A DNA stretch of 64,000 bases, taken from contig NZ_FNBB01000002.1 of the NCBI RefSeq assembly GCF_900102105.1, positions 124,001 to 188,000 of the forward strand, written 5' to 3'. The notes beneath the pieces are model-generated. The model did not search any database. It saw nothing but the letters and a program-made list of their open reading frames with translations, and had not been told where the DNA came from. Positions 17,712 through 28,713 of this stretch are shown here, piece after piece; the first letter of the stretch is position 1; each line of letters starts with the position of its first letter. The stretch is from Agrobacterium pusense (GTDB lineage Bacteria; Pseudomonadota; Alphaproteobacteria; Rhizobiales; Rhizobiaceae). The position numbers were made by a program, and so were the translations under genes.

Positions 17712-19799
17712 ATGACAATGCTCAAAGTTCTCCAGTGCCTTACCATCGATCACGACTATCGATATACCGTCGCAGCGGTTTTCGTCTGCATGCTCGGTAG
17801 TTTCGTGTCGATGCGCCTTTTTTCGAAAGCACGTCTGGCGACGGGGGTGCAGAAGGTCAACTGGCTGTTTCTGGCAGGTGTCAATGGCGGCGCGGCGATA
17901 TGGACCACCCATTTCGTGGCGATGCTGGGCTATGTTGCCGCGGGTGACGTGGGATACGATCCGTATCTGACCGGGCTGTCACTTCTGATTGCGATTACCA
18001 CAACGACTGCCGGTTTCGGAATTTCTGCCTATGGCGGACGCAGCGTGCTGGTGGAAGCCGGCGGGATCATCCTTGGTCTCGGCATTGCAGCCATGCATTA
18101 CACCGGCATGGCGGCCTACAATGTTCAGGGCATGATTTTCTGGGATCAGAATTATGTCATCGCGTCCCTCGTGCTGGGGGCAGTGCTGGGCGCCGTTGCA
18201 GTCAATCGGGTCTCGCGGCCCGTCAATCGGTTCTGCCAGTACAGCGCGGTGGCGTTTCTCATCCTGGCGATAGCGTCGATGCATTATACGGGCATGGCCT
18301 CCATGTCTTTCGCCTTCGACCCGCGTATCATCATTCCTGAAAATCTGCTGCCGCCGGCCATCATGGGCGGAGGTGCCATTGCGGTAACGCTGTTGCTGCT
18401 GGCGCTGGGGCTTTCCACTTATGTCATCGACGCCCAGTCCACCCAGCAGGCGGTCGCCCGCTATCGCCATCTTTCGCTGCACGATCCGCTGACCGGCATT
18501 CCCAACCGGGCAGCCTTCATCGAACATCTCAATCGTCGCACGCGTCATATTTCGTTGGGCGCACACACGGCGCTTCTTTCCATCGATCTCAACCGTTTCA
18601 AGGAAATCAATGACGTTCACGGCCATGCGGCGGGCGACGCCGTGCTTCGCACCATCGCCGACCGGGCGAGTTCCGTGCTGAAGGCCGGCGAATTTCTGGC
18701 GCGCATGGGCGGTGATGAATTCGTGGCGATGACAAATTCCTATTATACCCGCGCCGATGGCGCCGAATTCGCCCAGAGGCTGATCGACCAGATCAGCAGG
18801 CCGGTGGAATGGAACGGGCAGACATTTTCGGTCGGTGCGAGTGTGGGCATTTCGGTCCGCAATACCGGCTCCATCGATGCCGATACGCTGATGGCGCAGG
18901 CGGATGTCGCGATGTACCGGGCAAAAAGCGGCAGTTCGGATACGATCTGCTTTTACGATAAATCGATGGATGAGGCCGCGCGTGAGCGCAATGTGCTTGC
19001 CGTCGCCATGCGCAGCGGCCTCGCCAATAACGAGTTCGAGCTTTATTACCAGCAGCAGAACGACACCAGAAGCGGCAGTATCGTCGGCTTCGAGGCGCTT
19101 TTGCGCTGGAACCATCCCGATCGGGGCATGATTTCTCCCGCCGAATTCATTCCGATCGCGGAGCAGACGGGGTTCATCGTCGAACTCGGCGAGTGGGTTC
19201 TGAGAGAAGCCTGCGCGCAGGCGGCACTCTGGAAAAAATCGCTTTCCATTGCGGTGAATGTGGCGCCGCAGCAGCTTGCGGATAACGAGTTCCCGGACAA
19301 GGTCGAAAAAATCCTGGCAGAAACGGGCCTTGCGCCTGAAAGGCTCGAGCTGGAAATCACCGAGGGCAGCATCATCGCCGATCACCGCCATGCGCTCGTC
19401 ACCATCCGCAAGCTCAAGGCGCTCGGCGTCAAGATCGCGATGGATGATTACGGCACGGGCTATTCCTCGCTGTCGACGCTGCAGAGTTTCCCTTTCGACA
19501 AGATCAAGATCGACCGCGCCTTCATCGACGGGCTGTCGACCAATGTGCAGTCCGAAGCGATCGTGCGTTCGACGCTCATTCTGGCGCATAGCCTGAATAT
19601 TCCCGTGCTTGCGGAGGGTGTGGAAACCAAGGCCCATGTCGAGTTCCTGCGCCGCGAAGGCTGCCTACAGGTGCAGGGCTTCTTTTTCGGCAAGCCCGGT
19701 CCGCTGACATCCATTGCCAGCCTCGTGGATGACACCTTCCTGTCCGTTGAGGACGAACCGGAGGTCACTGCCGGCAGGCGTTACTTCAAGGCGGTCTGA
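17712..19799 (+). CDS. MHYT-GGDEF-EAL membrane c-di-GMP protein
   Basis: 695 residues. A seven-helix MHYT sensor (about 15-245) carries THFVAMLG, MHYTGMAAY and MHYTGMASM repeats, thought to bind a metal and sense a diatomic gas. GGDEF (about 260-415, motif MGGDEF near 333-337) and EAL (about 430-680, with GFEALLRW, DDYGTGYSS and EGVET) follow, all with catalytic motifs intact. The inhibitory RxxD site is degenerate (KAGE). It is transcribed divergently from rplY. It is probably bifunctional and anchored in the inner membrane. Direction of net activity cannot be read from sequence. Confidence 0.93.
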   Translation: MTMLKVLQCLTIDHDYRYTVAAVFVCMLGSFVSMRLFSKARLATGVQKVNWLFLAGVNGGAAIWTTHFVAMLGYVAAGDVGYDPYLTGLSLLIAITTTTAGFGISAYGGRSVLVEAGGIILGLGIAAMHYTGMAAYNVQGMIFWDQNYVIASLVLGAVLGAVAVNRVSRPVNRFCQYSAVAFLILAIASMHYTGMASMSFAFDPRIIIPENLLPPAIMGGGAIAVTLLLLALGLSTYVIDAQSTQQAVARYRHLSLHDPLTGIPNRAAFIEHLNRRTRHISLGAHTALLSIDLNRFKEINDVHGHAAGDAVLRTIADRASSVLKAGEFLARMGGDEFVAMTNSYYTRADGAEFAQRLIDQISRPVEWNGQTFSVGASVGISVRNTGSIDADTLMAQADVAMYRAKSGSSDTICFYDKSMDEAARERNVLAVAMRSGLANNEFELYYQQQNDTRSGSIVGFEALLRWNHPDRGMISPAEFIPIAEQTGFIVELGEWVLREACAQAALWKKSLSIAVNVAPQQLADNEFPDKVEKILAETGLAPERLELEITEGSIIADHRHALVTIRKLKALGVKIAMDDYGTGYSSLSTLQSFPFDKIKIDRAFIDGLSTNVQSEAIVRSTLILAHSLNIPVLAEGVETKAHVEFLRREGCLQVQGFFFGKPGPLTSIASLVDDTFLSVEDEPEVTAGRRYFKAV

Positions 19800-19893
19800 C
19801 CGTCAGCTGCGCCTCCGATGCCGGTCGCGAAGTTTTTTGTTGAAACATCGACGCTTCCAGCGCACCATCGCCCAAAAGCTTTGGGAGGAGCGC

Positions 19894-20853
19894 ATGCCGA
19901 CAGACATCGCCCATGCGGAACGCGTGTATGAAACCGCACGCCACCGTTCCGCAGCCGCAAGTTCGCCGATTGTCGCCTCGTGGCGTCGCTGCATGGTCAA
20001 GCACCGTCTTGCACCGGAAGAAAATCGCAAGCCGATCTTTCTCAGCGAGACGGAGTTTCGGCGCGCCCGTGAAAGTGCGGCTGGCCTGATTGCCGAAAGC
20101 ACCGACGAACTTGACCGAATTTTCCACAGTGTCGGGAGATCCGGCTGCTGCCTGCTCCTGACCGATGCTCAGGGCGTTGCGCTGGAGCGGCGAGGCGCGT
20201 CCGGCGATGATCGCGATTTCCGGGCGCTCGGCCTCTGGTCCGGCGCCGTCTGGAGCGAAGAGAGCGTTGGCACAAACGGCATAGGCACCGCGCTCGTCGA
20301 CGAGCGTTCGGTGGTTGTCTATCGTGACCAGCATTTCTTCACGTCGAATACGGAACTGTGCTGCACCACGGCTCCCATTCGCGATCATACCGGCCGGGTG
20401 ACGGGTGCGCTCGATATTTCCACCTGCCGCGATGACATCAACGAGATGACCTTTTCTTTTGTCACCCAGGCGGTGAAGGACGCGGCGCAGCGCATCGAGG
20501 GCAATCTGTTCCGCCGTGCCTTTCCGGGGGCACGCATCGTCGTCGTGCCAAGTGGGTTCGGGGCGGCGCTTTCGCTGCTCGCCGTGGATCAGGACGATCT
20601 CGTGCTCGGCGCGACCCGCGCCGCTCGTCTTGCGCTGAAGCTGGACGATGCCCGCATCGCGCAGGGTCTCCCGGCCGCGGATATCCTGCAGGAACAGCGC
20701 CATGACAGCGGTTCCGACCTCGCGGAAGCGGAGCGTTCGGCGCTGCGGCGCGTGTTGTCGCGCACCAACGGCAATGTCACGCAGGCCGCGTCCTTGCTCG
20801 GCATCAGCCGGGCCACGCTTCATCGCAAGATGAAGAAATTCGACGTTCATTGA
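19894..20853 (+). CDS. Fis-type GAF regulator lacking the AAA+ domain (AcoR-like)
   Basis: 319 residues. An AcoR/Fis-family N-terminus with a GAF sensor (about 55-195, containing SEESVGTNGIGTAL) is joined directly to a Fis-type helix-turn-helix (about 275-317; NVTQAASLLGISRATLHRKMKK). The sigma54-interacting AAA+ module usually placed between them (GAFTGA loop, Walker motifs) is absent, so it should act without sigma54. TTGGGAGGAG precedes ATG 19894. The next gene on the strand is an aldehyde dehydrogenase, with a dyad at 20901-20920 between them, suggesting control of that gene. Confidence 0.88.
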   Translation: MPTDIAHAERVYETARHRSAAASSPIVASWRRCMVKHRLAPEENRKPIFLSETEFRRARESAAGLIAESTDELDRIFHSVGRSGCCLLLTDAQGVALERRGASGDDRDFRALGLWSGAVWSEESVGTNGIGTALVDERSVVVYRDQHFFTSNTELCCTTAPIRDHTGRVTGALDISTCRDDINEMTFSFVTQAVKDAAQRIEGNLFRRAFPGARIVVVPSGFGAALSLLAVDQDDLVLGATRAARLALKLDDARIAQGLPAADILQEQRHDSGSDLAEAERSALRRVLSRTNGNVTQAASLLGISRATLHRKMKKFDVH

Positions 20854-20868
20854 CGTTCTTGTTGTTGC

Positions 20869-20891
20869 GATCCGGCCGATCGCGCCGGATC
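20869..20891. other. Inverted repeat just after the Fis-type regulator gene
   Basis: GATCCGGC (20869-20876) and GCCGGATC (20884-20891) flank a 7-base centre. There is no T-run, so it is not a classical terminator. Confidence 0.4.
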
Positions 20892-20900
20892 AACGCGGCT

Positions 20901-20920
20901 TTGTCGCAGATGTGAGACAA
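20901..20920 (+). promoter_or_regulatory. Candidate operator for the Fis-type regulator, upstream of aldehyde dehydrogenase
   Basis: TTGTCGCAGATGTGAGACAA is a 20-bp dyad (arms TTGTCGCA / TGAGACAA with one mismatch, centre GATG). TGTC-n-CA/TG-n-GACA symmetry is typical of sites bound by Fis-like helix-turn-helix regulators of the AcoR type. It lies 48 bases after the regulator stop and 107 bases before the dehydrogenase start. Confidence 0.5.
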
Positions 20921-21026
20921 TGTGCGCTGCGGAACCGCGTCGCCCCTCTACCGAACCGCGCCATCTGGGCCCACCTTCCTTTCATGCGGTCCGCTCAGGA
21001 TCGTTTTCATCAGGGAGGATGAAATC

Positions 21027-22544
<1,518 letters not shown>

Positions 22545-22641
22545 GGTCCTCCCCGGAAGCCGGCGAGGGGCTGTGGTGCCAGGTCGCCGGCGTGTTCCCA
22601 GGGGCGCCTGCCCCTGCGAGCCCGGATCGGGCTTTCAGGCA

Positions 22642-22680
22642 AAATAAAAGGCCGGAGGTTTTGCCTCCGGCCCTTTTTTG
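22642..22680. terminator. Bidirectional intrinsic terminator between aldehyde dehydrogenase and chemoreceptor
   Basis: GGCCGGAGG (22650-22658) pairs with CCTCCGGCC (22664-22672). It is followed by TTTTTT on the plus strand and preceded by an A-rich tract (22641-22649) that gives a U-tract on the minus strand. Confidence 0.92.
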
Positions 22681-22687
22681 TTGCGCA

Positions 22688-24952
22688 TCATGCCGCGTAA
22701 CGCTGGTCTCGCCGGCGAGGATCGCCCACGGAGAATTGCCCCACCTGTTCGGTCAGGCCATCCGCCTCGTTGGCGAGCGAGAAGGCGGCGGCCGTTGTCT
22801 CCTCCACCATGGCGGCGTTCTGCTGCGTCACGTGGTCGAGTTCATTGACGGAGGCATTGATCTCGCTGAGACGGCCGGATTGTTCGCGCGACGCGGTGGC
22901 GATTTCGCCGATCTGGTCGTTGACCGACTGGATGCGTTTCTGGATCTGTTCCAGGCTTTCACCGGTCTTCAGCACCAGTGCCACACCGCTTTCCACATCA
23001 CCCGCAGAGGTGGCGATGAGCTGCGTGATGTCGCGGGCGGCGGCGGCCGATTTCTGGGCTAGTTCGCGAACTTCCTGCGCCACGACTGCAAAGCCCTTGC
23101 CGGCCTCGCCGGCGCGCGCTGCTTCAACACCGGCATTCAGCGCCAGAAGATTGGTCTGGAAGGCAATCTGGTCGATGACATCGATGATCTGGCGGATTTT
23201 GGCCGAAGAGGTCTCGATGCGTTCCATGGCAACGATCGCTTCTTTGACGACAGCCGTGGATCTATGGGCATCATGCATCGTATCCGCCGTAGCGGCGACG
23301 GCGACATTGCAGCGCGACAGCGACAGATTGACAGCCTGCGTCATGTCTCCGAGCGCCGCTGCCGCCTCCTCGAGGGCTGCTGCCTGACGTTCTGTGCGCC
23401 GCGACAGGTCTTCCGAGGCGCTTTTCAGCTCGCCGGAACCGGAGCGGATGGCATTGGCGCTTCCGCCGATATTGGAGATCGTCGCTTCCAGCCCTGCCAT
23501 GGAGTTGTTGAAGTCGATGCGCAGATGATCGAGTGACGGAACGAAGGATTTTTCGATGCGAAGATCGAGCCTGCCGGCGGCCAGATTGGCAAGACCGGTG
23601 GCGAGCGCGTCCACGGCTTCTTCCAGTTCCCTGGCGCTTCTTGCCTTCTCCATCTCGCGCTGGGCGCGTTCCTCGTCCAGTTCTTCACCCTTGCGGTGGG
23701 CTTCGGCTTCCATCCGCTGCTTGTCCAGAATGCCCTGGCGGAAGGATTCCAGCGCGCGCGCCATGGTGCCGATCTCGTCGCCACGGGAAACTGCCTTGAT
23801 CTCGATGTTGTTTTCACCGCCGTTCAGGCGCTCCATAAGACCGGCAAGTCCGGTCAACGGCTTGGTCAGGCTCGCGGAAACGAAAATCCCGATCAGCGTC
23901 ATTATTGCAAGTACGGCCAGCGTTGCCACCGCTGCCCAGAAGGCGAGATCGTTGGCAGCGGCGAGAACCTTGCTTTCCTGCTGGCCGATGGCAAGAAGAT
24001 GTTTCTGTCCGAAGACGGCGACCGGACGATAGGCATAGAAGATATTGCCCGCAGGTGTCTGCGCCATGACCGTTCCGGCGTCGTTTACGCTGGAAAGGGC
24101 AGCGAGACTTTCGGAAACGGCAGCATCCGCACCGCCCGAGAGGAGGCCAGCCCTGAGTTTCCCGTCGGCGCTCAGGAGAACGGCGTCATCGATGGTCTTG
24201 CCGGTTTCCTCGGGCGTCACCACCGCGCCGATGCGATCGGCGGCGATGCGCATGATAACGGCACCCTTGCGCTGGAGCTGACCCCAGTTGGAGACGGCGA
24301 GCGGCATGCCGATCATGGCCGAATTATTCTCGCCATCGCTGAAGCCCGTGGTGCTGACGACGCCGTCCTTGCCGGCTTCGATGCGGTCGAACAGCTCCTT
24401 GATCGCGGCGTTCTGCGGTTCCGTTACATTGGTCAGGAAGTTCTTTCCCTTGGTCACGGAATAGATAATCAGGCCGTTCTTGTCGATCACGTAGATATCG
24501 CTGACGCGGGTATTACGCCAGACGCTGGCAATGGCGGCGTTGATGGTCGCATGACGAATGGCGTAGAGCAGCCTCAACCCTTCGCCGTTGAAGGAGGCGC
24601 GCTCCTCTTCGGAGACGCCCTCTCGGCGGAAAGCCTGGATGATGGCGTCCTTTTCCGTTGGGACAACGGTGGTCATCGTTTCCAGCGCCTGGGCCACCGC
24701 GGCATTCTGCGACAGTTCGGAAATGCTCTGTTCGACGCGCAACGTATAGGCATCAAGCTGCTTGGACTGGTTGCCTGCAACCGTTTCGAGCCTGATCTTG
24801 CTGGCGTCGATCAGCCCCGATTTACCCATCTCGTAGGACAGCAGCCCCACCGACAGGCAGGAAACCAGTGTCGCACCGGTAACGAGCGCAGCAAATTTGG
24901 CTTTGATTGACAATGATTTAGCTTTGACAGCAGTCGGATTTCCACCCGGCAT
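22688..24952 (-). CDS. Methyl-accepting chemotaxis protein
   Basis: 754 residues. TM1 is at about 20-40, a large periplasmic sensory region (Cache-like, DIYVIDKNGLIIYS) spans about 41-305, and TM2 about 315-338. HAMP segments follow, then a signalling domain whose hairpin tip includes IAFQTNLLALNAGVEAARAG. The C-terminus (RRRDQRYAA) lacks a NWETF-type CheR/CheB-docking pentapeptide. ATG 24952 is preceded by GGAGGAAAACAGG; the longer frame is rejected. It directs flagellar motility in response to an unknown small molecule. It converges with the dehydrogenase gene. Confidence 0.94.
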   Translation of the reverse strand: MPGGNPTAVKAKSLSIKAKFAALVTGATLVSCLSVGLLSYEMGKSGLIDASKIRLETVAGNQSKQLDAYTLRVEQSISELSQNAAVAQALETMTTVVPTEKDAIIQAFRREGVSEEERASFNGEGLRLLYAIRHATINAAIASVWRNTRVSDIYVIDKNGLIIYSVTKGKNFLTNVTEPQNAAIKELFDRIEAGKDGVVSTTGFSDGENNSAMIGMPLAVSNWGQLQRKGAVIMRIAADRIGAVVTPEETGKTIDDAVLLSADGKLRAGLLSGGADAAVSESLAALSSVNDAGTVMAQTPAGNIFYAYRPVAVFGQKHLLAIGQQESKVLAAANDLAFWAAVATLAVLAIMTLIGIFVSASLTKPLTGLAGLMERLNGGENNIEIKAVSRGDEIGTMARALESFRQGILDKQRMEAEAHRKGEELDEERAQREMEKARSARELEEAVDALATGLANLAAGRLDLRIEKSFVPSLDHLRIDFNNSMAGLEATISNIGGSANAIRSGSGELKSASEDLSRRTERQAAALEEAAAALGDMTQAVNLSLSRCNVAVAATADTMHDAHRSTAVVKEAIVAMERIETSSAKIRQIIDVIDQIAFQTNLLALNAGVEAARAGEAGKGFAVVAQEVRELAQKSAAAARDITQLIATSAGDVESGVALVLKTGESLEQIQKRIQSVNDQIGEIATASREQSGRLSEINASVNELDHVTQQNAAMVEETTAAAFSLANEADGLTEQVGQFSVGDPRRRDQRYAA

Positions 24953-25140
24953 CCTGTTTTCCTCCCCCCAAAAAACGTGGCCGTACCGTTGCAAAAATTG
25001 TTTACGGTCGCGTTAAAGGACAGGGAATTGTAGGATAATTTCCCGCATGGCGTGAAAAAATCGAAGAGCCGCGCCGAAGGCACCACGTAATAAAACTGCA
25101 ACAGAACGGGCGCATATCCAGCGAAGATCAACGGCTGTTC

Positions 25141-25980
25141 ATGTTCATGCAAGCTTTTCACGCTCCTTCTCTCGCCACAATCGATGATGTTTGCGGAACC
25201 CGCGCAGACGGATGTGACGGAGCCAATTTGCGATCTGCCCCGGATTTTGCCGTTGTGGTGCCCATGCACAATGAAGAAGCGAGCGTTGAAACGCTGGTGG
25301 CAGAGATCGTGAGCGCCTGTGCGCCGGTCGGCCGCTTCGAGATCGTTGTGGTGGATGACGCTTCTTCTGACCGCACGGCGGAAGCGGTTCTGGCGCTCGC
25401 TGCCCGTTACAACATGTTGCGGCTGGTGCGGCACGACCGCCAGGGCGGTCAATCGGCTGCGATCCACAGCGGAGTGCAGGCGGCGCGCGCGCCCATCGTA
25501 TGTATGCTGGACGGCGACGGCCAGAATCCGCCGGACAATCTGCCGGCACTTCTTGCACCGCTTCTGTCCACCAATGCACCGCGCCGGCTTGGGCTGGTGG
25601 CCGGCCAGCGCGTCGGCCGGCGCGACACGCTGGGAAAACGCCTTTCCTCCCGCTTTGCCAACGGGCTTCGGGCGCGAATTTTGAAGGATGGCACGCGCGA
25701 TACGGGCTGCGGCCTCAAGGCCTTTCGCCGCGACGCCTACCTCGCTTTGCCCTATTTCGACCATCACCACCGCTACTTCCCGGCGCTGTTCAATCGTGAC
25801 GGCTGGCAGGTCGCCCATGTCGACGTCACGCACCGGGCACGGCTGCATGGAAATTCCCATTATACCAATATCGGCCGGGCGCTGGTGGGCATCCACGATC
25901 TGATCGGTGTCGCATGGCTTTTGCGCCGGCGCAAGCGGTCAAGCTGGGCTGAAACTTTCATAACGGAGACATTGCCGTGA
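25141..25980 (+). CDS. Family 2 glycosyltransferase (polyprenyl-phosphate sugar synthase type)
   Basis: 279 residues with a GT-A fold: FAVVVPMHNEE at the start, VVVDDASSDRT, and the metal-binding LDGDGQNP motif. The DTGCGLKAFRR block is typical of dolichyl/undecaprenyl-phosphate mannose-type synthases such as ArnC and RgtE. It likely charges a polyprenyl phosphate with a sugar at the cytoplasmic face. ATG 25141 or 25147 may be used. It overlaps the next gene by GTGA and begins a four-gene operon with an LpxB-N protein, an ArnT-like transferase and a PAP2 phosphatase. Confidence 0.9.
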   Translation: MFMQAFHAPSLATIDDVCGTRADGCDGANLRSAPDFAVVVPMHNEEASVETLVAEIVSACAPVGRFEIVVVDDASSDRTAEAVLALAARYNMLRLVRHDRQGGQSAAIHSGVQAARAPIVCMLDGDGQNPPDNLPALLAPLLSTNAPRRLGLVAGQRVGRRDTLGKRLSSRFANGLRARILKDGTRDTGCGLKAFRRDAYLALPYFDHHHRYFPALFNRDGWQVAHVDVTHRARLHGNSHYTNIGRALVGIHDLIGVAWLLRRRKRSSWAETFITETLP

Positions 25981-26288
25981 ACGTACCGGCTTTATGGTCC
26001 ATGCTGCATGTGAACAGCTGGGAAGAGTTCGTATGGGTCTTGACCGGTTTCATGGGCCAGATGCTGTTCACCATGCGTTTTCTGGTTCAATGGATTTCAT
26101 CGGAACGGGCCAACCGGTCGGTCATGCCGGTGGCTTTCTGGTATTTTTCGATTCTTGGCGGTGTGGTGCTGCTCTCCTATGCACTGTGGCGGCGCGATCC
26201 GGTCTTTGTTCTCGGGCAGGCATCCGGCCTCTTTATCTATGCTCGAAATCTCTGGTTGATCCATGCAGAACGCCGCCAGCATGCATGA
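25977..26288 (+). CDS. Small membrane protein with lipid-A-disaccharide synthase N-terminal domain
   Basis: 103 residues with about three hydrophobic helices. It matches the LAB_N family by its GFMGQMLFTMRFLVQWISSERANRS region and the FVLGQASGLFIYARNL C-terminal motif. LAB_N proteins stand beside glycolipid-modifying genes and are thought to help translocate or supply lipid-linked sugars, though the mechanism is not established. The start is GTG 25977, overlapping the stop of the GT2 gene (GTGA), with GGAGACATT upstream, so it is translationally coupled. Confidence 0.86.
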   Translation: MNVPALWSMLHVNSWEEFVWVLTGFMGQMLFTMRFLVQWISSERANRSVMPVAFWYFSILGGVVLLSYALWRRDPVFVLGQASGLFIYARNLWLIHAERRQHA

Positions 26289-27771
26289 GGCGACGACCCT
26301 GCCTTATGCGCGGGCAGGCGCTGAGCGCCAATGGCTGACATTCGCGTTTTCGGCGATTGTCCTCGTAACTGCCCTGCGCGTCCTTGGGCTCGCCTTCAAC
26401 CGCACCGACCTTTTTGTCGATGAGGCGCAATACTGGCTGTGGGGTCGCGAAATGGCGCTCGGCGCCTATTCCAAGCCACCGTTCATCGGCTGGCTTATTC
26501 GCGCGGCCACCATTCTGGGCGGCGGGGAGGGCACGTTTCAGGTGCGGCTCGCCGCACCCGTCGTGCATGGCGTTGCGGCGGCGGCCATTTTTGTGCTCGG
26601 CCGCATGATCTATGATGTCAGGCTGGCCTCGCTCGCGGCAGTGATCTATCTGACCTTGCCAGCCGTGACGCTCGGCAGCCTGCTGATCTCGACCGATACG
26701 CCGATGATGCTGTTCATCGTGCTGTCGATGATATCCGTGCGCAAGCTTGCGCTCGCCCGCAGCGAGGGCAGGGCGGCGTTGGGTTGGAGCATCGCTCTGG
26801 GTCTCTGTTTCGGCCTCGGGCTGATGTCGAAATATGCGATGATCTATTTTCTGCCGTGCTTCATCGCCGCCAGCTGGCTTTGCGAAGCATGGCGGATCCG
26901 GCTGCGTGACGCGGTTATTGCTGCGCTCGTCTGCGTTGCCGTCATCGCGCCCAATCTGTGGTGGAATGCGGCCCATGATTTCATGACGGCACGCCACACC
27001 GCCGACAATGCCAACTGGCACGGTGTCCAACTCAAGATCGGCTCCGCGCTTGAATTCTTCTTTTCCCAGGCAGGTGTGGTTGGGCCATACGTCTTCGTCG
27101 GCATGATTGTTGCGACAATCCGCGCAAAAACCGGTGAAGCACGGGCGCTCGTCGCTCTTTCTGTACCGATCGTGCTTTTGATCACGGCACAGGGCCTCAT
27201 GTCGCGGGCACTCGCCAATTGGGCGGTGGGAGCTTATGCGGCAGGCGTACTGCTGGCGGTGCCGATCCTGGCATCGCGGCGTTGGCTCATCGTATCCACA
27301 CTGGTCCTCGGCGGCATCGTCGCAATCGCGCTGCCGCTGATGACGATAGTGGGAACGGGCCTGCGCCTGCCGAATGGTAAACTGGCGATGGCACGTTATC
27401 TTGGAAGCTCCGAGCTGGTATCGACCGGCCTGTCGCGGGCGCGTGAAGCAGGTGCGGACGCTATTGTCGCCAATGATCGTTCGATATTGGCCGAGCTCTT
27501 TTACCAGTTGCGGGACGAGAAACAGATGTTGACGCGTGCGCTTCCGGAAACCGGCGTGCCGTCCAGCCATTATGCCCTTCTTTATCCATTGAAGCCGGGC
27601 GAAGCGAAAAATCCGCTGTTTCTGGCAAGTGCCGATGGCTTGCCGGCGTGTCTTGCAGGCGAGGCGCCGGTGGCGCACTGGACCGCCGGCCCGGGCTTTG
27701 TCGAGGGCAGGGAAATCGGGCTGTGGCGCCTGCCACCACAGTGCATCCCGGAGAGCGCCAATGGACAATGA
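26263..27771 (+). CDS. ArnT/Rgt-like family 39 glycosyltransferase
   Basis: 502 residues, many hydrophobic helices. The first periplasmic loop motif FVDEAQYWLWG carries the conserved Asp-Glu of GT39/ArnT transferases, followed by YSKPPFIGWL. Such proteins move a sugar from a polyprenyl phosphate to lipid A, core or another envelope lipid on the periplasmic side. ATG 26263 gives 26 bases of overlap with the LAB_N gene; ATG 26281 would give 8, and neither has a clear ribosome site. Acceptor and sugar are unknown. Rhizobial Rgt enzymes transfer galacturonic acid, which makes that a reasonable guess. Confidence 0.88.
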   Translation: MQNAASMHEATTLPYARAGAERQWLTFAFSAIVLVTALRVLGLAFNRTDLFVDEAQYWLWGREMALGAYSKPPFIGWLIRAATILGGGEGTFQVRLAAPVVHGVAAAAIFVLGRMIYDVRLASLAAVIYLTLPAVTLGSLLISTDTPMMLFIVLSMISVRKLALARSEGRAALGWSIALGLCFGLGLMSKYAMIYFLPCFIAASWLCEAWRIRLRDAVIAALVCVAVIAPNLWWNAAHDFMTARHTADNANWHGVQLKIGSALEFFFSQAGVVGPYVFVGMIVATIRAKTGEARALVALSVPIVLLITAQGLMSRALANWAVGAYAAGVLLAVPILASRRWLIVSTLVLGGIVAIALPLMTIVGTGLRLPNGKLAMARYLGSSELVSTGLSRAREAGADAIVANDRSILAELFYQLRDEKQMLTRALPETGVPSSHYALLYPLKPGEAKNPLFLASADGLPACLAGEAPVAHWTAGPGFVEGREIGLWRLPPQCIPESANGQ

Positions 27772-28609
27772 TCTCTCGCATATGCGGATCACCATCTGGG
27801 TTACGTTCGCAGCGCTTGCGCTGGTGATCCTGTTTGCGACCTTCCCCTCTATAGATCTGCGCTTTTCCGCCTTGTTTTTCTCGCCGGTGGGCCAGCCATG
27901 GCCTGGCCGGGAGCCGTTTCCCGAATGGCTGCGCGACACGTTGCGGGAAGGTGTCGAGCTCGCCGCGCTTCTGACTTTCCTGGTCCTCGTCGGCAATCTC
28001 CGGCTCGGCACTTCGCAGCGAACCGGCTGGCGAGTCTGGGCGTTCCTTTGTGGCCCTGTGATCCTCTGTGCCGGGCTGCTGGTCAACGGCGTGCTGAAGG
28101 CCATGATCGGTCGCGCGCGTCCGTTCAGCGTTACCGAATTTGGCGGGCATCAGCTTTTCACGCCACCTTTTCAGTTCAGCACGCAATGCTATTCGAACTG
28201 TTCGTTTTCTTCGGGTGAAACCGCGCTGATCGCGAGTTTTTTCCTGCCCCTCTGTGTGCTTGTCTGGCCGCGCCTGCGGCCCTATGGGCGATGGGTAGTT
28301 GGTGCCCTTGCCGCCGGGGCAATCATTCTCATGTCCGGTCTTCGCATCGCGGCCGGCGGGCATTTCCTCAGCGATGTGGTGATGTCCATCCTATTTTCGG
28401 CCCTGACGACACTGTTTCTGTACCGGGTGCTGGCGATAAGCCACCACCGTCACCTCTTCAGCGGTGCTGCCATCTCGGCCGATACGATCAGCCTTTGGCG
28501 CAATGGCCGCCACGCCATACTTACCCGCGTTCGGGGCTGGTGGCCGAAAATCAGGGCTGCAGCCACCCGTCTCCAACGGCCCCCGGACACGGGTGCGGCG
28601 TCGTCTTAG
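27761..28609 (+). CDS. PAP2-family phosphatase (LpxE-like context)
   Basis: 282 residues, about six hydrophobic helices. Motif 1 is KAMIGRARP (113-121), motif 2 is CSFSSGETA (SSGE near 150-153) and motif 3 is GLRIAAGGHFLSD (His about 201). The usual PSGH of motif 2 reads SSGE, so the acid-donor His is replaced by Glu. PAP2 enzymes remove phosphate from lipid A, undecaprenyl pyrophosphate or phosphatidate. It overlaps the ArnT-like gene by 11 bases at ATG 27761. In this operon it may free a lipid position for glycosylation or recycle the polyprenyl carrier. It is the last gene of the operon. Confidence 0.86.
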   Translation: MDNDLSHMRITIWVTFAALALVILFATFPSIDLRFSALFFSPVGQPWPGREPFPEWLRDTLREGVELAALLTFLVLVGNLRLGTSQRTGWRVWAFLCGPVILCAGLLVNGVLKAMIGRARPFSVTEFGGHQLFTPPFQFSTQCYSNCSFSSGETALIASFFLPLCVLVWPRLRPYGRWVVGALAAGAIILMSGLRIAAGGHFLSDVVMSILFSALTTLFLYRVLAISHHRHLFSGAAISADTISLWRNGRHAILTRVRGWWPKIRAAATRLQRPPDTGAASS

Positions 28610-28713
28610 TTGGGAGTTCGAGGTGCAGCATAGCTGGGGTGGGAGCGAGCGGCAAGACAGTTCCGACTTATCCTCGGGGTTGTCCCTATTGCCCGCGCGC
28701 CTTGATTTTATCG

